Shown here piece by piece: positions 1-13,200 of a stretch of DNA of 64,000 nt. Made by a program: the position numbers and the translations under genes. The first letter of the stretch is position 1. Every line of letters starts with the position of its first letter. The notes beneath the pieces were generated by a model, which was not told where the DNA came from, ran no database searches, and was given only the letters and a program-made list of their open reading frames with translations. The stretch lies in NCBI GenBank assembly GCA_030141605.1, contig JAQGDQ010000110.1:313768-377767 (forward strand). Reading direction: 5' to 3'. The DNA is from Tubiluchus corallicola (Eukaryota; Priapulida; Priapulimorpha; Priapulimorphida; Tubiluchidae).

Positions 1-3000
1 GTATGCCGATTAGGAAATGACTCCCAGGTGGCAGTTCAGTCACTATGCAGTCGTTTAAAGAATGCACAACTAAAAGACATAAAGGGAGGCTTGCACGCTT
101 GGGCTCATCACGTGGATCAGAACTTTCCTGTATATTAATCTAGTTTCTAGAAGGTTGCATATGGCAATAAATTCAGTGATTATGGGTATTCTGCAAATTT
201 GAAATGATTTTTTTAAAGCTCAGCAAGACTGGGTGATAATTGTTTTGTCTGGTGCTATTTCACATTGCTGTGCTATGAGTGAGCTTTAAAAAGATTTAGG
301 TTTTGGTTTTTACAACAATGCTGGTATTTACAACTACAGTATCTTTCACAAGAGCTTTGTTATTTCGTAACTGGTTGTCAAAACAACCAAAAACAGTGTC
401 AATTTTGCATGTTATTGTAAAGCAGTGTTATTGCAAGTGGCACAGGGAGTGTCATTCATAGATCCGAGTAACAAGGCAAGGGGTAGTGACGTCATTGAAA
501 TGACAAGACAGAGCTTCTGATTCTAACCGGCTAGTAATTGTACATGAGCTCGGCTTTGAGATCTTCCGTTTTTACTACAGTGTACAGTGGTTTATTTAAG
601 CCATTAATAAGTTGCATTGATGCCATGATCTGGCATTGTGATTCCAAAGAAATCATATTGCAACTTCTTTTAATTTTCACAATCAACAGTTACTACAAGC
701 AAATTATTATGAGGGAGTTGTTACACGAATTCCACATTTTTGTCCCATGAACATAATTCAGTAATAAACTTGCTAAAAATGGGTGTCTAGTATAGAAAGT
801 AATATTAATTCTATTGGTCTGTGTGTAAACATTGTACATATCTACATTATATGGTTTCTTTGCATACCATTATCACTGGACGACGTGTGACCCATTGAAA
901 ATATAACAAGGCATCTAAATCTTCTTCATTTATTATGAAAATGATTTTGTTTTCAGATGAGCCACCACGACCAACTTAAAATACATTTTGATACTTTGCA
1001 TACTTTTCTTCCAAAACCTATACTCCTTCGTGTGAGAAAATGCGATTAAACCTGTTGCCTTGTCTGTCTGGAGATGGTTGGTTAATAAGTTTGATGCTCC
1101 GTGCATTGAAGCCCATATAGAATCTTGCAGAATGTTCAAGGCAATGATTTCGCAAACGATCATGATGATGATGATGGCGGTAATGATAGCAATTACGATG
1201 TGGTGACGATGATGATCCCATTTCTGTTTAAGAAGCGGCCATTTGATTTTCATGTTTTGCTAAGTAAAGCATGAGATTTCCAGTATGGGGATTGTTTTCC
1301 TAACAACACATAGTAGACCTAATGTACAGCAATATGTACAGAACTAAATGAAGCTCAAAGTAAAGCCAATTTGCATTTATTTGAGATACATCGAATTCTG
1401 TGATACATGTAAGGAACATTTATAATTTCTTACATATATAAACTGTTATAACTACAAATATCATTACAAAATTATTACAATACTTTTGACAAGGAATACT
1501 ATAAACATCATCGTCCTCAATAAATAATTCTTAGATGACACATTTGTTGATCTTTGTAAGAACATTAATGCAACATGCTGAATGTGTTGGGAAGGGGTAG
1601 AGAAAAGAATGAAAATGGCAAGACAAAAATGAATGAATAAACACATTACACTTGTACAACCTAAGCGTGTAAAACTTAGATACATTATTCAGTTAAAAAA
1701 TTCTGATGTATCAACCTCAAATTATTCAGTTAACCAACAAACAGCACTGAACAGCATGCACACCGTAGAGGTATTTTTTTCACAATTTGTTTTGAATCAT
1801 CACTACTGGTGCCCTCTAATGTTCAAAAAAGCCAAGTAAACATTCGTATTGTTACACAGCTACAGACAAGTTTTTGGCACATAGCTGCTAAATCACCTTC
1901 CCCAACTTTTGTTCACGGCAGGTCAAGCATATGAACTGAATTTAGTATAAGGATTTGAGCAAAAGCAATTCCAACATGAGTCAAATAACTTTCAATTAGG
2001 CGATGTGGTGACATGAAATTTAAAACTAAAACTAGTAGGAATTCACACATAATAAGTATGCTGCCAAAATACATTTTACCATAAAAAATGCAATACATGC
2101 AGAATCACCAAGTACTTTCACATTAATTACATTAAAACGGCATGTCAAAATAATTTTCTATAAAAATGTATCTACAGCTTTTTCAATGAGTGCATGGCAA
2201 CAACAGCTTCTAGCAAACACAAACAAACCTTTTTAACGTGCACAAGCGCACAAGACATTTACGCCACGCGAATTTTACAAATTTACAAATCAACAAACTT
2301 TAGTATTATGCTGTAATACCGCCTCATACAAAACTTGTTTTACTGCACAAATGTAACAATAGCATAAATGCTAAGCAGGAATATAGCAGCAAACTAGGAA
2401 ATCCCTATTAGCTAATGAAGTAAAATGATTCACAAAAGTCACTGGCAGTAAATACTGACCATTGGGGGAAAATCATACTTAAAAACAAAACCCTCTACAC
2501 TATTTGCGATCACTTACAAAGCTTTGCTTTATCTTTCTCAAAACTGTAGTAATTGTTTACACACATAGCGTACATAAAAGCAAAAATAGTTCAGAGTAGC
2601 CATATTTAACCTAATATAATACTTATAGTGGATAAATTTTACTGCTGATCGAGAAAGGTAGATTAATTAAAATAATTAATTAATACTCTTAATAATACTA
2701 ATGAATATCAGAAAAAAATATAGTAAGTGGATGGATCTAAGCACTAGAGCGGCAAGAAATAATTCCCAATGAGCTGTGATATTTAGACAGAAATGAGTTT
2801 GTTTTGTGCAGCAATTACTTAAACTTCATGAAGTGAACCAGTGAGACTTGAGGAAAAAGAACAAGCACATAATCAGAAGTTAAGATCGCAAGCATAGCAA
2901 TAGTTGCAATATTTGATGCCATTCACAAATAACCGATAACATTTCACCCTACAAAAAAGGACACTGGTCCAAGTTTGGTGACATCGTCCACGACACTAAC

Positions 3001-4259
3001 AGCCACCTTTGTATAAATAACCACAAAGATCAAGCAAAGCAGCAAATTTGTGTTAGGAAAGGGCAATAATTGCACCTTATGTTAGTTGCCCATTCAACAC
3101 CCAATCAAGGGGTTACATACATCAAACATATTCAGTAGTTATTAAACCACAACCTCTGGTGATTATTATAAAAGCAAACATTCAAAGCACCATTACAGTA
3201 TAGCCTTATGTAATCTTAAGCTATTCACGCAATCACTAACGAAGAAATCTAAAATGATCGCAGTTTAACTTATTTTACAATTCATTACATACTGATGTTT
3301 CTATTATACTTACAGTCTATTTAATACAATGCATTTAATTAAATATCAAAAAACAGCGATGTCATCGCTCAATTATGAAAAATCCATTGTTTCGTTTTTC
3401 TAACAGTCAACCAAATATATTTTAAAACTTGTTAAAAATCTTTATGCAACCCTAAACAATTTATGTGTTTATCACTTATACTACTAATTTCCCTAATATT
3501 AACGAATTTTAAATGATGCATGTATCAAAATAATCTTAAAAAATGTAAATTATAAATTCTACTGGTCAGACATGTACGTATTTTTATGACAAAACTTGTT
3601 AATTAATATACCCATATTAAAACAATAAAAACTAATGCTTAACCAATAAAAATGACAAATTTTAACAAACTAACAATAAATATTCGAATCAAAAACTGAC
3701 AGTTTACGAATCAAAAGGTACCAGTTCGAAAGTATGTAAAACATTGTGAATCACAATGGTCCAATTTAGACACTTCTAAAGATAAAAATTAACTACATGC
3801 GTGGATCCAAGCTATTTGACATGGATTCCCAAAAACCAAACTGATTAGTAAGCGAGTTACAGTTTTTCACTTCTAATCAGTTGTGATCACTTGATTTTGT
3901 ACCAAGTGCAAAAACAGTTCCCATACACGGATAAATAACGATTCTGCGTCACATGATCATTATCAAAATTCAACAGCTTATATCAAACTTAGAGCCAATT
4001 TGAACTCAGCAGGCCCACAGATGCAAAACAACCTCGCAACAAAGATTAGTCCTGTTGCCAGGAAGGTTCCAGATTCACTTGATGTAAACAATCTGCTCGT
4101 CAATTGTTCTTTTGTTCCTTGCTGTAGATGGCAAAACGATGGAAATATAATCCCAAAAACCCAGCAGCAGTGTCCATCAAAAAATTTACACAAACAAAAA
4201 AGCAAATTTATATAAACGAACAAGTTCACAATTTCTAGTTGCAAGCTGTCCGATGCGTA
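1..4259. other. AT-rich non-coding flank, possible Rab8 3' UTR
   Basis: I see no convincing coding exon. The short open frames here lack domain signatures and overlap on both strands. The stretch lies downstream of the minus-strand Rab8 stop, so part of it is probably Rab8 3' UTR. No AATAAA on the minus strand stands close to the stop; the first clear candidate I noticed is near 1375, with weaker ATTAAA-type signals near 3320-3335, so the 3' end is not fixed. A short GAT/ATG-rich patch lies at about 1158-1215. Confidence 0.5.
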
Positions 4260-7200
4260 TCATAGCAATTTGCATCGCCAGAAGCTGGATGATTTCTTTG
4301 AACTGGCTTCATTTCTAAGTACTTGTGTCCCGCTAGTTTTACTAGGGCTTGTGGCCTCCTAAGCAAGAAAAATAAAGAAGAACATCATTAAACAGCTCCT
4401 CACAAGAAAAGAGCTAAAGAGAAAGAATAATTCTGTACAGTCAAACACATCTAACATGGATCTGGTTAATTCGAATCTTTTAAAATTTCAGCCTACATTA
4501 CATTTCAGGTATAGACAGGCTTCATTTTCATTTGACTTACAGTAATTTCTTTGGTTCCTAAAGTAAACAAACTAAGCAGACTTAACAGCAAAACAAAACA
4601 CCCCAATTTAAGTTTTGCATGAACATTGATTTTAGTTTACGTAATGTGTATATAAAACATAAAACATACCATTTTTTGTTCCATTTTTGCCTTGATATCT
4701 CTGGCTAAAGCGAAAAAACTTTCTTCAACGCGAATTCCTGCTTTGGCAGATGTTTCCATAAATTTTACACCATATTCAGCCGCTAACTGTTAGAATAATA
4801 TAAAAAAGTATTACAGTATACATAATCGTATATCACCGAAACGGTTAAAGGAATTATCCATTTTTTTGAAGTTTTTCACGTACTTTAATCAGCTTTTATA
4901 ATTAAAAAAATAGTGCATCGGTCTTAGGTAAAAAATCATTATACTGATATGTACAATAATCAATTATTTATAAAAAGATGCATACCTGCTGCCCTCTTTG
5001 AGTAGAAACCTGCCGCTTATCTTCACAGTCGCACTTGTTACCAAGGATCATTCGTTCTACATCTGCTACAGCATGCTAATAAGTAAACATTAACAAAAAC
5101 AATTAATAAAATTTAAATATAAAATGAGGCATTCAAGACAAAGTGAACACCGCACTTGTGTATTTTAGTATAAAATGTACGAATATGCATAATTTGAATG
5201 ATGTTTTTCAAATTAATATGGAGCTAAATCAGTGGTTCCCAAAGTAGGGGTAAATTACCCCCGGGGTAATATGTTTTTTTTGGGGGGGGGGGTAACGGGC
5301 ACCCCTCTGAAAATTTTTAAAACTTCGCTCAGAATGCATTTTACGTAGATTTCTCCTTGAAGAGACTGCCAACAATACAACAACAACACCTGGAAATTTA
5401 TTTATATCACGAGCAAACATAAATAAGTTTACTTGCTTGTGGCATATACGTGTGTTTACTTTTTGAGTTGGAGAAGTAGTACTAGGTGGGGGGTAATGGA
5501 CACGACCGGGTTTTCCGATTTGGGTAACTTTCCGAGAAAGTTTGGGAACCACTGAGCTAAATTCTTTGCAACACAATTGTACAAAAAGTGCAAACCGAAT
5601 TTCTGTGTTTAACTCATATGCTTAATGTAAGTTTCCCCAGCACATAACTACATATTTATGTAAGAATTATCCCTTCAGAATTCCAGAAAATATGACGAAA
5701 ATAAATAAATTTTCTTTTGAATGCATTATGACAGTCATGCCTAATGAGAGATTTTATAATGTGCGTACTTGGCCAATAACTGATTAAGCATAACAACTAA
5801 TTTATTTAGCAGTTAACCTAATTGACTAAGAAGTCGTGTTAAAGCTTCACAGCCGAGACAGGCAAAAACAAAAGGAAACCTTAATAATTATGTAGTAAAA
5901 ACATCTGCACATTTCCAGGCAGTTACTCTGGGACAGGAAATTGCTATAAAACTTCAAATCTTATCCTAATTAGCATTAAAACAAGTCTCAAGACCAGTTT
6001 TGTTTCAAAGGCAGCTTTAAAAATTCTTCCTTTGGCTTAGTTCCCATAGCTGCTGTCTTAATTTTACTATATAATCAGTACTTACACACATTTCTATTAA
6101 GCCGGGTCGCATTAAAATTTTCTCATTTGCACTTGTGTGAATACTGCAGCACCAGCTTAAACCTCTTAGTGTACCTATGAGCCATTGGGTTTCCAGATTT
6201 CCGCACATTACTGTTCGGAAGCAGCAGAGATCAGTGTAAGTTGATAAATATGCAGAACCGTCACTATGAAGTAAGTGCTGCGCCACTGATTAACTAAATG
6301 AGATGTCTATAAAATTCAGATTTGCCTAATCTCACAGTTTCATGCATTAGGCGTGTGTCACACGCATTTTAAGTCTTTCACACGTGCACAAATTCACTTT
6401 CATCACATTCCACCATACACTTTTAAAATGAACACCGTAAAATACTTAAAATATCTTTCGTGCGTTGTTGCTGTTCCTTTGCCACCAGTACCAAGCACAA
6501 CATTAGTAGTAGCGTTCGCGAGTTTCAGGATGTATATTACACAAAAGAGTATCACAATTATTGAAAATGGAGCACTTTTGGATGCTACTGAACTTTTTTC
6601 ATGTGTGCAAAAGAAATTATATTTATATATATAAAGTATGAATGAACTCCAATAACAACATAAAAAAGCTCATCTGTACCTTAAAACCTTAAAAGTACAC
6701 ACAAAAGTACCTTATTCTTTTACTTTTTTACCTCAACTTTTTAGTAATTTGATTCCCAAAAAACAAAAATTCTGGGGCATAATTTGAACCCCCCAGACCC
6801 CTGTCAGGGCGAGACGAGCCCTCGGTTTCTATCTTTCACATTCATTTTTACTTCAAATCATTGGCAGTTCTCAAAATCATTACATCATAAGAAAGCCATT
6901 CTGAAATGTACTAACCTCTTCAATATTTCTGATCCAGTTTTTAATATTATCAAACGACCTTTCATTTGTAATATCATAGACTAGCATTATGCCCTGAAAA
7001 TAAGATTTTAAATAAAATATTAAAAGAATGATATCAAGAAGTTCGAATACTTAGAATGCCATAATTTTTTGGGGTAATGATACTAAATTTTAAAATTTAT
7101 CATTAGTTAAATGCATATTGTAAGTGTGTCGCCCGTTTAGCGGTCTACCAAAAAAGTTACTTTGGAAATGTTTTTAAAATATATCGCATTGTGTGATTCC

Positions 7201-10200
7201 TTGGAAAGTCAAGTAAACTGCTTACAAAGGCCAACTAAAGCCAAATGTACTTTTGAATCAAAGGCTGACGACTTTAAATGGTGCTAAGGGTCAGGTATTG
7301 CAGTCTATTAGATGTGCACCTCGCAAATTGTGCCTGTGAAGTGGGAAAATTCTAATAATAAGAAGCACCATGCTCTAACTTCTCTTTTCCCATTGTAACT
7401 GTGCATTTGATTCAGAGCTGATATTTTGCAGCAATCCTCTTTACAAAAATAATATTTAAGCCATTACGCTGATTTTTTGTGAGTAAAGTATGATAATAAT
7501 ATCTAAGCATAAGCAAACCATTACTCATTCTAACTAAATAATAACAGATTATTATTAATTAATGTTTCCACACTTTTCTACACCATTTAAAATGGAAAAT
7601 TAATACCTCAGTTAAGGTAAATCTAACCAAGAAAAAATTGAAAGTTCAAGAAATTTTTCTTAAAGCTGGTTAAGATCAATATTTAAGACCCAGTGTAAAA
7701 AATAGCTATCATTGCTGACATTTGCTGTGGATGTGGAAAATCACACACTGCAGTGCATAAGCCACAATATTTTTTGAAGGCAAAGTACGACAAAATCAGT
7801 CGGGACAATGTCACAAACACCTTAAATTTTATCTATGCATTGTTTGTGTAAAAGCAGAAGGTGTTAAAAGGCACTATTTGACAGCATGCAAACTTACCTA
7901 GTACAACTATTTATGCAATATTTATAGAATTAGGAAAAAAGTATTTGCTATTAAAGAAATGCTTTAATTGTTTAACTGTGCTGACACTGCACATTTCTAC
8001 AAAAATCAGCTCTACAGCCCGAAAATCTTGTCACATACACAAGTACTGCACATAAACAGAAAGCACCACATGAGCTCACAATGTTCATTGGCCAATAAAT
8101 GCTGTGTTTTAGTATAACTCAATGATTATTAACAAACTCACCATGGCTCCCCTGTAATATGCGGTAGTGATAGTGCGAAAACGCTCCTGACCTGCTGTGT
8201 CCCTATACAAAAAACTCGATGCTATACAAGAGCAGCTTTGAGAAGCTATATGCTGCCAGTTAAATGAAAATTATTTGACATTATGATTGCCTAAAGTAAT
8301 TTGTTGCTAGGCAAAAAATCTTAATCAAAAAAGTAGAACAATGTTTATGGATAAAAATTATGGTGCTGCAAAAAAATTGACAAATTCTATTTTGTAAATA
8401 TTTTGTTGCCTGTATTTCATAAATTATAAAACTAAACTTAGTTTATTCAAATTACGCTTTAATGTTCAGCTGATTGTGCCTGGAGACCTTAAAGCTCCAC
8501 AGTCATCAGCACTGAAGGTATGCCACATTGCTGTAAAAAGTATGCTACAAATGGGGCAAAAAGTTCAAGAAATGATATTTATTCTTTATTTGTACTATTT
8601 TAGCCAAAATTCTTCAGCGATTTTTAACATTTATTAAAAAAAATAGGAAAGCTGGATAAATGCTACTAAAATCAGGGAAAAATGCTGTACCGAAAGTTTT
8701 GGCTGCGAAGTTTAACAATTTTCGACGAGAACGAAACTGAACCGAAAGTACAATTATCAGCAAATCAGTTCGGCAACATCCCTGCCTGTGTTCAAGTAAA
8801 AAATTTCAAGTACTTTATTTAAACTTTAAACAGTTTGTAGAAATAACCAATGGTTGACAAATCTATTTATCTGAACAGCTCTCGGTTCACGAGTTTCAAC
8901 TTTAAGGTAACGGTCTCATTTACCAGCAGCCAGATAACTAAGATTTTTTTTCTGTTTAAACAAGATAGCTGTAAAAACTTACCATATTTGTAACTTAATT
9001 TTCTTTCCATCCAGTTCAATAGTTCGAATTTTAAAGTCAATTCCTGCAAAACAAACATTTGTCTGGAATTAAATTAGTGGCAATACCAAATGCTTAGTAT
9101 TACATTTAAACTCTAGCCGGCTACAGGTTTGAGACTTAAGAATCACAAAGAGCTTAAAAGTTATTATTTTGAGGTTTCAATATTATCAGCATCTGAACAA
9201 GAGATTTTGCAATTTTATCAAAAAATAGCAATAAATAAAAAGTAAAAGCACAAACAGCAGAAAATCAAAGTTGACAAATTGCCTAAATGTTAATGCATGG
9301 AGGCTAAACTTTCTTAAACATCAATCTCGTGCTCACTGTAATGTCATAAAATCAATCACATAAGAAAACAACCAAGATACACCTTTTTTCAGACTAAAAA
9401 ACAAGTCAAAACATAAAAAGTTATGGCCTTACAAACAAAATAACAATATAATTGGTTCCTTGCATTACACAGCAGCAAGGTGCTGCATTCCACTTACGTA
9501 GTAGCAGGAATCATTCATGGTTCGAAGTGAAATATCAAAAAGTACCAGACAAGTATCAGCCTAGAACTGTAGTATACACGTTTAAGACACTGAGTGGTTT
9601 ATCATTACAGCAAAATTTTTTATCTTAATGCAAAACGATTAATGCTGATAAATATTAGCTCCTCCTCTTCTAAACTGAGCTTGATTCCCACTGCTGTACA
9701 AATGACAGAAATTTGGCAAGTGTGCAACTATTGCTGACAACTTGAAACAACGTAAAGACATTTAGGAATCGGTTTTTAGAAAAACGGTATTCCGTGAGCT
9801 ACAAACAAGGCCAGAGTATTATTTTATAAAAGGCATATATCCAAACTCCAAACCATCCTTAGTTCCATCTATGTTTAAAATTTTGCTTTGACATTTGCTC
9901 GCACGTACCGTACAATAAGCAACTCAGGCACAAGTAAATCTGCATGAAATTTACTGATGCTAGTAATATGCTCAATCACGTTTATCGCGACATGTTGTCT
10001 CTCAAGTTACAACTGTAATAGACACTACTTGTACAAATCCTATATAATTATGCAACGATAAACTGATGAATACATCTAGACTCTTACTTATTACATTGTG
10101 AATCTCTAGAGAGTTTGCCCAGGATGTGGTTGCCTGCTTATTGCGTTGACATTAAACCTTTTAGTGCATCCACACCACAGTTATCATGAACTCAAGTATG

Positions 10201-11291
10201 CACGGTGCGCAGCAAAAATGGCGCAGGTAAAATGACAGAGGAAAAAATGGCACAAGAAAAAATGGCACAAATGGAAAAGTAGGTAAAAATGGCACAGGAA
10301 AAAAGGCATAAATGGAAAAGTAGATAAAAATGGCACAAATGGAAAAGTAGGTAAAATGGCACAAATGGAAAAGTAGGTAAAATGGCACATAATGATATAT
10401 ATATTTGATGCAATTAATTCCCATAATAAAACTAGAATGTGCTCAGTAGGAAGCAGATTTCTGCTAAAGCCGAACAATCTTAAATTTATTTGTCCGATTT
10501 TTTTGACTAAAAAAAATTTAAAACAAAGATAAACAAATAAACATACAAAAAGGTTCAATGTACACTCTATAGTCTACGCCCGCTTTTTTCCACAAAGTTT
10601 CTTGGAAATCTGTTAGATAGTTTTGCATAATAGGCTTACTGCCATAACCAACAAACGACAACCAAACAAACAAACTGTGATGAAGCATAATTTCCTTGGA
10701 AGAGGTAAAAATAACTAAAATAATCATACTCCACCGTAACCCTAACCCTAAGCACATATATGACTAAGTTTGCCATTTTTTCTGTGCCATTTTTACCTAC
10801 TTTTCCATTAATGTAATTTTTCCTGTGCCATTTTTGCCATGTCATTTTTTTCTGCACATGCCATTTTCACCTGTGCCATTTTTACCTATATTCAAGAATG
10901 TGCAGTTCTTCATACAAAAATGAAGGCTGATGAAATTTGTGTATTAACTATTAATCCATAGAATTAGATAAACCACTTGATTATTGGTTTTTCATAAAAT
11001 AGAATTAAAATGCCTGGCGTTAGTGCTTAAAATAATAGCCACTTTGACGCGAAATCACTATGCCCAACATATATAATATTCCATAAGATTCCATAATATA
11101 ACTTCAACTTCAACAACAGTCCAACATTAATTTACGGGATGGACTGATTAGTTTTCCAAAACGTTACCTATTGTCGATATAAAAGTTGAATTGAAAGCAT
11201 CTTCGGAAAATCGAAATAACACGCATGTTTTCCCAACACCAGAGTCGCCAATTAATAACAACTTGAAAAGAAAGTCATAATTTTTTGCCAT
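4260..11291 (-). CDS. rab8: Rab8 small GTPase, seven coding exons, complete
   Basis: Coding exons on the minus strand: 11291-11168, 9043-8983, 8202-8142, 6993-6916, 5075-4986, 4786-4670 and 4358-4260. All have GT-AG borders and sum to 630 nt, giving 209 aa. The protein begins [20 protein letters not shown]. It has P-loop GDSGVGKT (15-22), switch I Thr40, DTAGQE (63-68, catalytic Gln67), NKCD (121-124), ETSAK and a C-terminal CKLL prenylation box. The length matches vertebrate Rab8 (207 aa), and the N-terminus plus a single-Cys CaaX-type end favour Rab8 over Rab10 or Rab13. Thr72 in switch II, the LRRK2 site of vertebrate Rab8, is kept. Known role: trans-Golgi or recycling endosome to plasma membrane and cilium transport, on membranes. 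The start ATG follows a purine-rich context and matches the family N-terminus. Introns hold a hAT-like MITE and a foldback-like element. Confidence 0.96.
5230..5554. mobile_element. hAT-like MITE in Rab8 intron 4
   Basis: The element is 325 bp. It begins CAGTGGTTCCCAAA and ends with the exact reverse complement TTTGGGAACCACTG. It is flanked by a perfect 8-bp target duplication AGCTAAAT (5222-5229 and 5555-5562). The 8-bp duplication and the CAGTGGTTCCCAA-type end are typical of the hAT superfamily. The 115-codon minus-strand open frame inside is a by-product of the sequence, without transposase motifs, so this is a non-autonomous copy. Intact duplication and ends suggest a fairly recent insertion. 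Confidence 0.9.
10201..10891. mobile_element. Foldback-like element in Rab8 intron 1
   Basis: The left arm (10201-10390) is a run of degenerate copies of a unit like AAAATGGCACAAATGGAAAA followed by GTAGGT. The right arm (about 10765-10891) carries the same unit in inverse orientation. A non-repetitive loop of about 375 bp separates them. The flanks have a 9-bp direct repeat with one mismatch, TCAAGTATG (10192-10200) and TCAAGAATG (10892-10900). Repetitive inverted arms with a 9-bp target duplication resemble foldback or MULE-type DNA elements. There is no transposase. The superfamily is an inference. Confidence 0.65.
10737..10751. repeat. Interstitial telomere-like motif
   Basis: The stretch reads TAACCCTAACCCTAA, two and a half units of the CCCTAA telomere repeat, inside the loop of the foldback-like element. 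It is too short to be more than a chance or relic sequence. Confidence 0.6.
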
Positions 11292-12169
11292 CTTTTTACA
11301 GTGTTATTATCAACATTTCGCTTGTTAAATCGCTACACGGAAACACCCCGCCCGCAACAGTATAAAAGTTGAAAAAGAGAGCCAGTTTAACTATTGCATT
11401 TAATTTAGTAGCAAAAACGAAGAGCCGAATCATCGCCACGTGCAGCTCCTTAAAAACATTGTAAACAAAGTTGCAAGTGTCAAACGCTCATGCGTATTGG
11501 CGTCTCTTGAGCAAAATGTAGAGTATTATATTATATAATTTTAACTTCATTAGATCAGTGCGTTGATTATTCTCTATTTCAATAAATACCGTTCTGGGAT
11601 TACAACTAAATGTCTGCTTTCGTCTTTAAATGATCTGTCAGAAAACATGACACAGACCATAACCATACTAAACCTGAAACAGACCATGCAACCTCGGCTA
11701 AACACCTGATCATCTAACCATACAAGGAAATTGTTTTCAAATGTATGTTAAGTACTAGCAATTGGTTTGCAGTGTTGTAGCTATTAATGTTGCTATGTTG
11801 ATTTTCATAATTTTGCAAGGTTTGCTGATGTTGTTGTTCCTAACATCGTTCTTGTCATTGCTGTTAATTATGATGGAAAATACCGATGATAATGTTGATG
11901 ACAATGATGATGACGTTGAGTGTTTTAAATCCCAGTGATTATCGACCTGTTGACCCTTCACCAAGTCTGGTCTAAGCACTGTAAAAACTGATAAGCAGTA
12001 ACATACAAGGGAGTTTTTGTGTAAGGCGTGTAAGTTTTTGTAATATCATTTCTTTAGCATATTGAAGTCATTTTAATAAGGCATCCTGAAAATACATTTT
12101 GAAGATCTTTTAGGGAAAAATGTTGAAGGCTCCCGCTGACGTGGGAAATCCACTCTGGTTTCACTTCTA
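11292..12169. other. Upstream flank of Rab8
   Basis: This is the 5' side of the minus-strand Rab8 gene. I see no coding exon. The Rab8 promoter and 5' UTR should lie in the first few hundred bases, but no distinct TATA or other core element stands out. A weak GAT/ATG-rich patch lies at about 11860-11920. Confidence 0.45.
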
Positions 12170-13200
12170 TTTGAATTTATTTATTTCACATCAACAGTCT
12201 ATCATAGTAGTAACATACATTTCACATACATATTTATGATATACATCATTGCGTAATTTTAGTTCAAATTAACAGATATGATGATAGCAATTAGTATCTA
12301 TTAATGATTATACTACTGCAGCGATTCAAGAAGCTTATAATAGCTTGTAAGAACGCCGGAATCTGAAATAGAAACAAAGAGGAGAATCTATATACAAAAG
12401 CATGAAGGAAAGGAATAAGTTGAAAAATGTTATGGCTAGAATGAGAAAAGAACCGAAAAAGATTGGAGAATTGTAGTTATTATGATAGCGCCAATATGCA
12501 ACCACGTGTAATAAAGAATTCAGTAAATAACAATAATACGAACACCCCATGGCTTGCACCATGCTGTGACTTCTAATGGTTTATGGACATTACACTGAAA
12601 TTAACAAAATTTAATAATGATAGTATTGCAGACGATGAACTTTACTGGGTTAAGAGGAAGGAAATAACTATGAAGTACTATACAAGTTGAAGACTTGAAG
12701 TTTAAATGTTTCTTTAAATTTTTTAACAGAAGAGCTATTTCTAACTGAATTGCATAAATCATTCCACATACATGGTCTGGTAAATGTAACAAATTCTTTA
12801 GCTACATTTGTTCTGCAATATTGAATCTGAAAGCGATTGTACCTAGTGTTATGTATTTTATTTGTATTTAATTTCAAGGGATTATCAAAAAATGTTGGAA
12901 AATTTTTTTAGTTTTGCGGACATACGTACCTATAAACTAAGTTTTACCAAATCATCATATAATAAAATCCTGTTCTCTTTAAAATAATTATTGCCTATAT
13001 GGAATCTTTTCCGTAAGTTATACATCTGACGGATGAATTTGCGTTGCAAAGTTCTGATACAGTTTGATTTACTGGTATATGTTTTACCCCATAGAATTGG
13101 ACAGTAGCTCAGGTATGGCAAAACAAGACTATGTATAATAAAGTCATATGTTTTTTGGGAATACATTGTTTTTTATGTGAAATAACTCCTATGTTTTTTG
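12170..13200 (-). mobile_element. Degenerate LINE 3' fragment (reverse-transcriptase C-terminus)
   Basis: Read on the minus strand, 13166-12930 encodes a segment with LVLPYLSYCPILWG and a following basic stretch, typical of the region after the reverse-transcriptase catalytic core in Jockey/CR1-like LINEs. After frame breaks, 12877-12668 encodes the usual last block with MWNDLCNSV and KKFKETFK, comparable to the WNSLP...FK..LK ending of such ORFs. The rest down to about 12170 looks like a LINE 3' UTR ending near AATAAATAAA on the minus strand. It is 5'-truncated, frameshifted and inactive. Confidence 0.75.

Noticed and set aside
6017-6286. 89-codon minus frame in Rab8 intron 4
   Set aside because: Tested as an extra Rab8 exon, but Rab8 exons 4 and 5 join in frame without it and it has no known domain.
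10161-10558. Overlapping minus frames with CHFTYFS repeats
   Set aside because: Translation of the arm repeats of the foldback-like element.
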